This document shows, piece by piece, positions 1 to 5,680 of a stretch of DNA of 8,487 nt. The first letter of the stretch is position 1, and each line of letters begins with the position of its first letter. The DNA is from Clostridiaceae bacterium (lineage in GTDB: Bacteria > Bacillota > Clostridia > Oscillospirales > Acutalibacteraceae). Below the pieces are notes generated by a model, which made no database searches, was not told the origin of the DNA, and was given only the letters and a program-made list of their open reading frames with translations. Location of the stretch: contig CAJGCA010000065.1 of the NCBI GenBank assembly GCA_904501705.1, positions 1 to 8,487 on the forward strand, in the 5' to 3' direction. Made by a program: the position numbers and the translations under genes.

Positions 1-242
1 GACGCGACCATGTAGACCTCGGCCATCACGCGGATCATGTCGCGCATCACTCGGTAGCACGGCATATCAGGGGTATACTCGGCAAACCCCGTCTGCACGA
101 CCGCAAGCTCCTCCGCTCCCCGGAAGGTCAGCCATCGTCCCTGCATGACAGACTCGACAGACTCGACGCTGACGTTCGGTTCGTGAGCAATCAGATTGTG
201 AGCAAATAAAAGTGCTGCGAACCCTCTGTTGGTTTCTTCCAT
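1..242 (-). CDS. Hypothetical protein, N-terminal 80 residues (runs off left edge)
   Basis: The frame opens with ATG at 242 and stays open to the window edge, giving 80 residues starting MEETNRGFAALLFAHNLIAH. A strong purine-rich ribosome binding site (GAGGAGGAG, 249-257) sits just upstream and decides the start. The visible part has an alanine/leucine-rich opening helix, a VESVESV stretch encoded by a 9-base tandem repeat, and a methionine-rich end (residues about 62-79) that looks helical. No family is recognised. It is the first gene after the hairpin-rich gap behind the methyltransferase, so it may have its own leader. Its C-terminus lies outside the window. Being real is well supported; function is unknown. 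Confidence 0.75.
   Translation of the reverse strand, partial: MEETNRGFAALLFAHNLIAHEPNVSVESVESVMQGRWLTFRGAEELAVVQTGFAEYTPDMPCYRVMRDMIRVMAEVYMVA
147..167. repeat. 9-base in-frame tandem repeat, 2.3 copies
   Basis: The plus strand reads GACAGACTC twice and then GAC. In the minus-strand gene this encodes VESVESV. Because the unit is a multiple of three, gain or loss of a copy would keep the frame. Confidence 0.7.
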
Positions 243-448
243 GTTTTTCTCCTCCTCTTGTGGTTAAACTCTTAATACAGGGAAATCGAGGTTAATTGAG
301 GTAGCGACCCTCAAATTTAACGCTGTTATTCCTTTTTTCCTGCAAGCTGGCGGTGCCGACCCGCCGCGCTCTCGCGCCCTCCGAGGGCTTGCATATATAA
401 TGGTAGATTCCCCCGAGGGGGAGCCTCCTCCGAGGAAGAGGCTGTCGG
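243..448 (-). other. Intergenic hairpin island between methyltransferase and next gene
   Basis: This 206-base gap holds at least six short inverted repeats. They are TTGAGG/CCTCAA (296-301/309-314), GGCGG/CCGCC (349-353/361-365), CGCG/CGCG (365-368/373-376), GCCCT/AGGGC (376-380/384-388), TCCCCC/GGGGGA (409-414/417-422) and AGCCTC/GAGGCT (422-427/438-443, which extends inward past one mismatch). Several abut end to end. No clear T tract follows any of them on either strand, so a classic intrinsic terminator is not supported. A structured leader, a processing site, an attenuator or a small RNA are all possible. A 62-codon frame also crosses it (listed separately). Confidence 0.55.
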
Positions 449-452
449 TCAT
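264..452 (-). CDS. Doubtful 62-aa frame overlapping the methyltransferase stop
   Basis: An ATG at 452 overlaps the methyltransferase stop as ATGA (449-452), the same coupling used by many genes here, and the frame continues for 62 residues to a TAA at 264. Against it: no good ribosome binding site precedes the ATG, the product is an unbalanced mix of Gly, Ser, Arg and Pro with no recognisable fold, and the same bases form a series of GC-rich hairpins. The hairpins explain the odd composition better than a protein does. I lean towards noncoding. Confidence 0.2.
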   Translation of the reverse strand: MTDSLFLGGGSPSGESTIIYASPRRARERGGSAPPACRKKGITALNLRVATSINLDFPVLRV

Positions 453-1141
453 ATTCGAAGCTGCGCCGAATGCTCCTGAAAATGTGCTTCCTGAAGGTCA
501 AAGTAGACCTTCTCGATCTCAAACCCTACAAACTCCAATCCTGCCTCCCACGCCGCTCGGCGGCTCGTACCGCTCCCGACATGGGTATCAAGGATCCGCC
601 ATCCTTCCTCCGCGTAAGTGCGGAAGATCCAGCGGTATAGGTCGATGGGCTTCTGGGTAGGGTGTATCCGCACGTCGTTTGTGGCCTTGTTTCCACGCAT
701 GATGTGCCCCTCGTCCACGTTCTTGCCCTGCATCATGCCGTTCCACATATAACGGTACAGCCGCACGCTGTCGTGAATGTTGGTGGCGGCGATCTCGCAG
801 TCAGAGAAAGTGCTTGAGCCGTTGCACTTGTCCCACACGATCCGCCCGGGGGCGAAGCGGTAGTCAAAGTAATTGCACCCCCAGATGATGTACCGTTTGG
901 AGACCCGCTCCAACTCGCGGAAGTATTCGACCCCCGGAACCTGCCAATGCTCTGTCACGGGATACATCCGCCGCTTTATGTTCGTGGCGCTAATCGATCT
1001 ACCGTAGTACGCTCTCCGCTCTGGGCCACTGAAATATGGAGGATCCACCACGGCCAGATCGAAGTGCTTGTCCGGGAACCGCGCCATACCGATCATGCAG
1101 TCCTCGTTGTAGACGATATTACTTGTACCCATTTCCTTCAT
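449..1141 (-). CDS. Beta-class DNA N6-adenine/N4-cytosine methyltransferase
   Basis: This 230-residue protein should transfer a methyl group from S-adenosylmethionine to an amino nitrogen of adenine or cytosine in DNA. Catalytic motif IV, DPPY, is at residues 33-36. IIWGCNYF follows at 85-92, HPTQKP at 160-165, and the AdoMet-binding loop DTHVGSGTS at 185-193, with acidic E208/E210 after it. Having DPPY before the AdoMet loop is the beta-class order (N6_N4_Mtase family). The compact size leaves only about 120 residues between the motifs for target recognition, so the target site cannot be read. No restriction endonuclease lies beside it; stand-alone phage methyltransferases commonly protect phage DNA or alter regulation. 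The ATG at 1141 gives a 23-base overlap with the upstream mini-gene. A second ATG at 1132 is possible; neither has a strong ribosome binding site. Confidence 0.93.
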   Translation of the reverse strand: MKEMGTSNIVYNEDCMIGMARFPDKHFDLAVVDPPYFSGPERRAYYGRSISATNIKRRMYPVTEHWQVPGVEYFRELERVSKRYIIWGCNYFDYRFAPGRIVWDKCNGSSTFSDCEIAATNIHDSVRLYRYMWNGMMQGKNVDEGHIMRGNKATNDVRIHPTQKPIDLYRWIFRTYAEEGWRILDTHVGSGTSRRAAWEAGLEFVGFEIEKVYFDLQEAHFQEHSAQLRI

Positions 1142-1286
1142 ACTCGCTGTAAATGTACTTTACCACCTTCCCGCATTTCTCGCAGTGCTTATACAACTGC
1201 TCTCCACGGAGGGACTGAAACCTATCGACTCTGCGGACAACTTCCCATTTGTGTCTGCAAAACAGACGTTTCAGCACTTGAATCAT
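1119..1286 (-). CDS. 55-aa CxxC mini-protein
   Basis: This tiny gene runs from ATG at 1286, overlapping the stop of the 200-aa gene as ATGA, to TAA at 1119. A strong AAGGAGGG ribosome binding site lies 9 bases upstream. The product is basic. It has C10 and H12 in an opening CRHKWEVV stretch and C35-x2-C38 in CEKCGK, a C/H plus CxxC arrangement that could hold one zinc ion. Mini-proteins of this style (CRHKW near the start, CxKCGK later) are common in phages and integrated elements of Clostridia. They have no assigned role; DNA or RNA binding is only a guess. Its end overlaps the methyltransferase start by 23 bases. Confidence 0.82.
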   Translation of the reverse strand: MIQVLKRLFCRHKWEVVRRVDRFQSLRGEQLYKHCEKCGKVVKYIYSEYEGNGYK

Positions 1287-1885
1287 GACTGCTTGCCCTC
1301 CTTCTTTGCCGCCGCCGCAACCCCGGCCGCGTTATACACCGCACCCAGAGCCTCAACGAAATCGGCATCAATACAGTTGTACTGCATGATCACGCCCCGC
1401 AAGACGCAACCGCTCTTGACCGCCACGTATGCCGTGCCTCGCTCTGTCACGCGCTTGTAGCACTCGCAGTCCTTCCAGTTGTCGAAGGGCGCGCGGTACT
1501 CGTCCTTGATGACCAGCAAAGCACCCGCGCTGTCCCGAAGCAGATGGAGGGCAACACCGCCCAGCGACATGGTCAGCTTGACAGGCTCAAGCAGTTCCTC
1601 CCCGGCACAGAAATCGGTAAAGCACAGATCCGCGGGAAGCTGCTCGTGGTAGGATACCCTCAACTTCTCCGCCTGCTTGGCGTTGACGTCGAAGATGGCG
1701 TACACCGCCTCCTCGTTCAGGTAGGGCACACCATCCAGCGGGTACAACGTACCGCCGTCGCCCATCCATTGACGTATAGGCGCTACGATAACATCATCCT
1801 CCGATTCGTCAACGACCGCCTGCTCATCACACAGGACCACGTTTCCCGCGGTCTTGCAGATCTTTTCAATCTTTTTGAGTTTCAT
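1283..1885 (-). CDS. Conserved-looking 200-aa phage protein of unknown function
   Basis: ATG at 1885 follows a GGGAGA ribosome binding site a few bases upstream, and the start overlaps the end of the previous gene by 20 bases. The protein opens with a lysine-rich MKLKKIEKICK stretch. It then has an acidic patch (DESEDD, residues 26-31), a segment QWMGDGGTLYPLDG (39-52), and alternating hydrophobic strands up to about residue 170. It closes with a helix and an Ala-rich, Lys-containing tail. Cysteines are scattered (residues 10, 19, 88, 93, 140, 142, 160, 171) rather than in CxxC pairs, so a zinc ribbon is unlikely. No signal peptide or membrane segment is visible. I do not recognise the family. 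Confidence 0.85.
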   Translation of the reverse strand: MKLKKIEKICKTAGNVVLCDEQAVVDESEDDVIVAPIRQWMGDGGTLYPLDGVPYLNEEAVYAIFDVNAKQAEKLRVSYHEQLPADLCFTDFCAGEELLEPVKLTMSLGGVALHLLRDSAGALLVIKDEYRAPFDNWKDCECYKRVTERGTAYVAVKSGCVLRGVIMQYNCIDADFVEALGAVYNAAGVAAAAKKEGKQS

Positions 1886-2021
1886 GATTCTCTCCCTTCA
1901 TCCTATCTGCCGCCCGCCAGACTTGGTAAAGCGCCCATGCAAGCGGGTTTCTGATATACCCCTGTTTCTTGGCCAGTTCATATTCTTTTTTAAGCATATC
2001 TATCGCTTTTTCAAGAGTCAT
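1866..2021 (-). CDS. 51-aa helical mini-protein (RNPLAWALYQVW motif)
   Basis: ATG at 2021 follows a GAAGGA ribosome binding site with a short spacer of about 4-5 bases, and lies inside the last codons of the upstream mini-gene. The product is charged and probably two helices. The first spans about residues 3-20 and is lysine/glutamate-rich. After a YIRNP turn (22-26), LAWALYQVWRAADR (27-40) forms an amphipathic second helix. A tail of this type, NPLAWALYQVW, is familiar from very small hypothetical proteins of Clostridia phages, which have no known function. A longer in-frame start at 2111 is less likely because it would cover most of the neighbouring mini-gene and has no better ribosome binding site. 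Confidence 0.75.
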   Translation of the reverse strand: MTLEKAIDMLKKEYELAKKQGYIRNPLAWALYQVWRAADRMKGENHETQKD

Positions 2022-2175
2022 TTTTTCCTTCTTTCGTTTTTCTTGGATCGTATTGCCCACACTTTCGACAATGCTCTTTATCGAAAATTTTCCCGTAATA
2101 GTCGCAAACAATCCTTATTTTCCCGTTCTTGGTGTAGGTGAATCCTTGATGTTTACAATTCCTTCTTGGAGCCAT
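2011..2175 (-). CDS. 54-aa Cys/His-rich mini-protein
   Basis: ATG at 2175 opens a 54-residue frame ending in TGA at 2011. It starts inside the end of the upstream zinc-ribbon gene (23-base overlap) and ends inside the start of the 51-aa gene (11-base overlap). The sequence begins MAPRRNCKHQGFTYTKNGKI and has C7, H9, C24, H35, C36 and C39 (HCRKCG). This is a plausible zinc site made from separated C/H and CxxC elements. The product is strongly basic, ending in a lysine-rich tail. The ribosome binding site is weak (a GTGAG close to the start), so expression probably depends on translation of the upstream gene. It fills what would otherwise be a 130-base gap. Confidence 0.72.
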   Translation of the reverse strand: MAPRRNCKHQGFTYTKNGKIRIVCDYYGKIFDKEHCRKCGQYDPRKTKEGKNDS

Positions 2176-2449
2176 TAAACTCACATTCTTTCATCTTCGC
2201 CCCGCACGTATCACAGTACGTTGGGCGAAACTCATCCCAAGTATGCTCTTCTCCACAATTTGAGCAGGTAACATAACCTTTTTCGTCTGTAATCCACTCT
2301 GCCTCGATCTGTTTGCGATAGTCTGCGTTGTAGGCTCTCTCGGCGTAGTCCTTATAAAAGCAATGCTCAGAACATTCTGAGCATGCCAGCTCTTCCGAGA
2401 AACAGCACATGGCTCTCGCCATCTCCTCAATCTGCTTTTCCGTTTCCAC
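2153..2449 (-). CDS. Cys-rich zinc-ribbon protein with shared EKQIEEMA head
   Basis: The start is taken as GTG at 2449, giving METEKQIEEMARAM. The same head opens the gene at 5677-5976, which also uses GTG, and a GGGGG tract lies 7 bases upstream. A longer ATG at 2497 would overlap the membrane-protein gene by 71 bases. Residues 15-30 hold a first cysteine cluster (C15, C16, C23, C26, C30), followed by AERAYNADYRKQ (36-47). The C-terminus is a zinc ribbon, C62-x2-C65 and C79-x2-C82 (YCDTCGAKMK). Proteins built from this helical head, a YNAxYR segment and a zinc ribbon are widespread in Clostridia phages without assigned function. It is probably cytoplasmic and may contact nucleic acid or protein. 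Confidence 0.82.
   Translation of the reverse strand: METEKQIEEMARAMCCFSEELACSECSEHCFYKDYAERAYNADYRKQIEAEWITDEKGYVTCSNCGEEHTWDEFRPTYCDTCGAKMKECEFNGSKKEL
2418..2441. repeat. 24-base exact repeat, copy 1 (codes for shared head)
   Basis: These 24 bases are identical to 5945-5968. Both copies lie at the 5' end of GTG-started genes and encode EKQIEEMA in the same frame. Identity at the third codon positions points to recent duplication or recombination at this block, not just protein-level constraint. Confidence 0.9.
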
Positions 2450-2831
2450 ATCTCCACCCCCTCTCCTCGCTCCAAACCCAGCACACCCCCGCCTCATCCA
2501 CGTGCACCGTGATCTGCTCCTCGTTGGTAGCGATCACCAGGCAGGAGACCATCTTGCCCCCGTCCGGCACATCAGCCGAAACAAATTCCAGCGCGGCCAG
2601 CTCCGAGAGCGCCGTCTCCAGCGCCTCGCCGCCAAGCCACGTCTGCTCATACGGAGCCGTTACGTCGGGTATGTAGTAGCAGACCGTCACCTCGGAAGCG
2701 GCGGGGAGTCCCAACGGCTCCCCTTCCCGACCTCTCCGAAACTGCACTCCCAGCACCAGCAGCGCGAAGGCCAGAATCAGTACCAGCAAAATCATCAGCC
2801 GCAGAGCGTAGTCCTTACAGGCTTGTTTCAT
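2427..2831 (-). CDS. Small single-pass membrane protein
   Basis: ATG at 2831 overlaps the ParB-like gene's stop as ATGA, with a GGAGG ribosome binding site 7 bases upstream. The 134-residue product has a short basic N-terminus (MKQACKDYALR). One long hydrophobic helix of about 20 residues (roughly 10-30, LMILLVLILAFALLVLGV) follows, then a basic FRRGREG stretch and a soluble domain of about 95 residues with mixed strands. Cysteines lie at 51, 97, 117 and 128. There is no clear signal-peptidase site or lipobox, so it is likely anchored in the membrane. Topology is ambiguous because positive residues flank both sides. It could be a membrane-associated phage accessory or exclusion factor; that is a guess from the architecture alone. 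Confidence 0.83.
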   Translation of the reverse strand: MKQACKDYALRLMILLVLILAFALLVLGVQFRRGREGEPLGLPAASEVTVCYYIPDVTAPYEQTWLGGEALETALSELAALEFVSADVPDGGKMVSCLVIATNEEQITVHVDEAGVCWVWSEERGWRCGNGKAD

Positions 2832-4651
2832 GCGCCCGCCTCCTTCATCAACGTGTGGAATCCCCATCTTTTCTTTTCGTTGAACCAACGGTCAATGCAT
2901 ACCTCGCAGGATATATCGTCGCCGTTCTTATCAACCGCGCATGGAATGTCGCAGCAGAACCAATCGTGCAGCTTGTGCGTCAGCTCCTCAACGGTTTCGC
3001 ATGCGGGGATCAGTTTCAAAAGCTCCGCCGCTCTATCCGGATCTCTGCCTCGGTCAAACGCGGCCACCCACTTCGCACGCTGCTCCTCGCTCAACAGCTT
3101 CAACGCCTCAAATCGGGTCATTTCACCGCCCGGCTCGGCAGTGACTTCTGCGGCCTCGTTCGCACCGGCCTTTACCTCTCCCGGATCCTTGCCGCCGTTG
3201 GCGTAATACATGGGGCTTGTTCCGTCCAGCATGGCCCGCTCATATGGCTCCACCTCGTATCCGATGGCCTCCAGGAGCTTGTAGATCAGATCCAGCTTAT
3301 CACTTTTTTCGTAATCGCCCATGTACTGCTTGGCTGTCTTGTCGCCGCTGTACTGCCACGTGCGGAACGGATGGTGGTCTCCTCCGTTGTTCTCGATCCC
3401 CGCATAGATCGCCCACAATGCGGTCTGCACAGGGTGCCTGCGAGCATCATTTTTAACGTCGTTGAGGAGGTCGTTGTCAGTCTTCCCCTCATGATCTGTC
3501 CAGTCACCGAGGAATTCCTCCAGATCGTCTCTTCCGGTGTACGGGTTTCCGTTATTATACGCCCAGTAGTCCACCGCTCCGGCCATGAACGCGCCGAACA
3601 CAGCGGCGCACGTGGCGGAGTCCAGACCACCCACCCAGAAATTCCGCTTTTCAGCCAGTTCCTCAAAGACCTGCTTTAAGCCGTCTGCAACGCGCTTGCG
3701 CTCGTTCCATTCGGCATCCCACGCGGCCTTGGCAGGATCCGCGTTCACGGGATCTGCGCCGGTCTTGGCGAACAGTCGCACCTCGGAGGGATACTCCTCC
3801 AGCCAGTAGGCCACCTCCCACTCGGGCTTTACGATTCCGTCCAGCTTCGCGCCGAGGAATTTCTCGTTGGAGGGCTTGGTGGACTTGGAAACGCTCACAA
3901 CAGGCTTCCATTCGCCCGAATACCGCTCCTTCTGCTCAAGCCTGCGCAGACCCATGCTCTCCATGACCTCCGTCCATGCCGACTCCTGCTCTCGCTTCTT
4001 CTCGATATCCTTGGCGTTCTTGACCTGCCACTCAAAGTTGGCCGTTCCAATGGCTCCGAGAGCCTTGTCGCGCAGTTCCTCATCGTTGATCTCGCCCACC
4101 TTCTCCAGATCGCCAATGGAGATCTGCTTGCCCTTGGCCGCCTTTTCCAACTGCTCGGGGGCAATGGCCGCTACCTTCAGGCGGCGGCGCACCGTGGACT
4201 CGCTGATACCCGTCTTCTCGGCGATCTGGGCGGCGCCCAGACCCAGATCCATGGAGAGTTGACGCAGACCCTGCGCCTGCTCCACGGGGGTCAGATCGGT
4301 TCTCTGCAGATTCTCCGTCACCATGGTTGCCAGCTGATCCTCGTAGCTCATGTCCGCGATCACGCAAGGCACCTCGGGCAGCCCTGCCAGCTTGGCCGCG
4401 CCCAGACGTCTGTGACCGATGACCGCCATGTAGTGGCCGCCGTCGATCTGCTCTGCAGTGATCCCCAGCTCAGCGATCCGCTCGGCGGGAAGGTTCCCGA
4501 CCTCCACCACCGTCAGATTCTGCATGATTCCGTTCGCCTTGATGCTCTCGGCCATCTCGGCGAGATCCCCCAGCTCCTTGCGGGGGTTCTTGGGGTGCGG
4601 CAGGATTTTCTCCGTCCGCAGGTATACGAGGTTGTTTCTTACGGTTTCCAT
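2828..4651 (-). CDS. ParB/Spo0J-like DNA-binding protein with long C-terminal extension
   Basis: The 607-residue protein begins with a ParB-type N-terminal domain: ILPHPKNPRKEL (16-27), ESIKANGIMQNLTVV (35-49), and GHRRLGAAKLAG (79-90), which matches the GERR-type nucleotide-binding motif with His for Glu. ENLQRTDLTPVEQA (113-126) follows. A helix-turn-helix spans about 138-160 (AAQIAEKTGISESTVRRRLK). Cellular ParB proteins bind parS DNA and CTP and load as clamps. Whether this one uses CTP is unknown. Beyond about residue 230 it has roughly 375 residues of no recognised domain, ending in a cysteine cluster (C566, C567, C571, C582, C585). Usual ParB proteins are near 300 residues, so this one is about twice as long. 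ATG at 4651 is set by a GAGGAGG site 10 bases upstream. No ParA is nearby, so a role in DNA segregation is less likely than transcriptional, replication or DNA-modification work in the phage. Confidence 0.94.
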   Translation of the reverse strand: METVRNNLVYLRTEKILPHPKNPRKELGDLAEMAESIKANGIMQNLTVVEVGNLPAERIAELGITAEQIDGGHYMAVIGHRRLGAAKLAGLPEVPCVIADMSYEDQLATMVTENLQRTDLTPVEQAQGLRQLSMDLGLGAAQIAEKTGISESTVRRRLKVAAIAPEQLEKAAKGKQISIGDLEKVGEINDEELRDKALGAIGTANFEWQVKNAKDIEKKREQESAWTEVMESMGLRRLEQKERYSGEWKPVVSVSKSTKPSNEKFLGAKLDGIVKPEWEVAYWLEEYPSEVRLFAKTGADPVNADPAKAAWDAEWNERKRVADGLKQVFEELAEKRNFWVGGLDSATCAAVFGAFMAGAVDYWAYNNGNPYTGRDDLEEFLGDWTDHEGKTDNDLLNDVKNDARRHPVQTALWAIYAGIENNGGDHHPFRTWQYSGDKTAKQYMGDYEKSDKLDLIYKLLEAIGYEVEPYERAMLDGTSPMYYANGGKDPGEVKAGANEAAEVTAEPGGEMTRFEALKLLSEEQRAKWVAAFDRGRDPDRAAELLKLIPACETVEELTHKLHDWFCCDIPCAVDKNGDDISCEVCIDRWFNEKKRWGFHTLMKEAGA

Positions 4652-4678
4652 TTTTCTTTATCCTCCTCTTTGTTTATA

Positions 4679-5020
4679 TCAATCGGTTTTCGGCGGCTCT
4701 GGCAGGGGCATCCAATGGGTGACCTTATATCGCATATACTTTGTCAAATAATGCGTTCCGTCAGCATCAGCTACCATCCAATATCCACCGCTATATGAAC
4801 CTATCACCATCGCGGGTGCTCCCCCTATTGTCAATCCTTCTAATGCGACCAATACCGCTCTGCAATTATCCGGCAACCTCTCCTCCACGCTGATCCACTC
4901 CGCCCTCGGTGCGACGTCGGCTCCATCAAGGTGATGCACACAGCTATAGGTTTCGGGATGATATTCAGGACACACATCTCTGTGAAAACAAGATTGACAT
5001 TTATATTCGTGTTGTTCCAT
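4679..5020 (-). CDS. DUF551 protein with N-terminal Cys cluster
   Basis: The 113-residue product starts with a likely zinc-binding segment, C8-x2-C11-x5-C17-x9-C27, followed by DGADVAPRAEW (32-42). From residue 42 it carries the hallmark of DUF551: WISVEERLP (42-50), a VLVAL strand, YWMVAD (80-85) and the closing VTHWMPLPEPP (100-110). DUF551 proteins are small, common in phages and integrated elements of Bacillota and enterobacteria, and have no established biochemical role. ATG at 5020 directly abuts the upstream stop (TGA at 5021-5023). Its ribosome binding site is only moderate (an AAGG about 10 bases upstream), suggesting coupled translation. A 27-base gap separates it from the ParB-like gene. 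Confidence 0.88.
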   Translation of the reverse strand: MEQHEYKCQSCFHRDVCPEYHPETYSCVHHLDGADVAPRAEWISVEERLPDNCRAVLVALEGLTIGGAPAMVIGSYSGGYWMVADADGTHYLTKYMRYKVTHWMPLPEPPKTD

Positions 5021-5680
5021 TCACTCACCGCCTTTCGTATTCACTTTTTCTCGCCATTGGTCGTAAGCATCACGGCATTTCTTGCAAAATCCTTTTTGCT
5101 CTGCGATTTCGTAGCCTCCAAACATGGAGACATAGACTACGTCATCCTCGTTATACAGATATGTTTCGCACATTTTCCATATCTCGCCGTAGGCATTGGA
5201 TCGCCGATAATAGTCATAATCAATCGGTTCTGCGTGTTCTTCGGGATATTCAAAGGTTTTATAGACTTCTTCATTGGTGGCGTTCTTCCACTTTTCTGCT
5301 ATCTGCTCAAAAATCGGGATGCCTTTCCAATCCTTAAAATCGTAGTCTTGGTCGCAAGAATTTTGAAAATAACAAGTCAAGTCAAAAATGTCTGCTACGC
5401 CATCGGGAACGCCAAACACACCGAGAATGTTGTGTTCGGATATATAGAAGAACCGATAAGAGAAAACACCGTTCCGCATCCATGCTCTGTCAAGTTGTTC
5501 CTTGGCATAATCGCTGTCATTTTTAAGCAAATAGTCTTTATTGATAGATGGCATAAAGATGAAATTGTCCTGCGCTATCTTGGCAAAATTCGACTTGCAA
5601 GCATCCTTGATTTTCTTCAAGAAATCGTACAGTTCTCCCTCTTTTATGGTCTTAAAGTTTATCGTTGCGCTGTAACTCAT
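5021..5680 (-). CDS. 219-aa unknown protein, AT-rich gene
   Basis: ATG at 5680 overlaps the upstream stop as ATGA and has GGGAGG 9 bases upstream. The product starts MSYSATINFKTIKEGELYDF and is rich in aromatic and acidic residues. It has a likely N-terminal alpha/beta part (about 1-50), a YFQNSCDQDYDFKDW stretch (104-118), and a C-terminal segment with FCKKC (198-202) near a charged end. There is no membrane segment or known catalytic motif. The gene is visibly more AT-rich than its neighbours: 60 bases from 5521 have 19 G/C, against 38 in 60 bases from 4201 inside the ParB-like gene. That suggests separate acquisition. Function unknown. Confidence 0.85.
   Translation of the reverse strand: MSYSATINFKTIKEGELYDFLKKIKDACKSNFAKIAQDNFIFMPSINKDYLLKNDSDYAKEQLDRAWMRNGVFSYRFFYISEHNILGVFGVPDGVADIFDLTCYFQNSCDQDYDFKDWKGIPIFEQIAEKWKNATNEEVYKTFEYPEEHAEPIDYDYYRRSNAYGEIWKMCETYLYNEDDVVYVSMFGGYEIAEQKGFCKKCRDAYDQWREKVNTKGGE

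Noticed and set aside
183..205. Two GTGAGCAA direct repeats resembling a lac-operator-like site
   Set aside because: They are 15 bases apart inside a coding region, in frame by codon multiples, without symmetry beyond chance. They most likely reflect repeated Ala-His codons.
409..443. Intrinsic terminator after the methyltransferase
   Set aside because: The hairpins are strong and GC-rich, but neither strand has a T run directly after them, so I list them as structured repeats instead.
2409..3206. Plus-strand 265-codon open frame
   Set aside because: It lies antisense to the membrane protein and the ParB-like gene, both of which have motifs and ribosome binding sites. The product is low-complexity (Ser, Pro, His-rich), and no suitable ribosome binding site was seen.
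2855..3679. Plus-strand 274-codon open frame
   Set aside because: Entirely antisense to the ParB-like gene; no domain recognised and it has no independent neighbour. It is explained by GC-rich codon bias on the coding strand.
4652..4678. parS-like site beside the ParB-like gene
   Set aside because: The short gap is AT-rich with a ribosome binding site but no palindrome. I saw no TGTTTCACGTGAAACA-like sequence here or elsewhere in the window.
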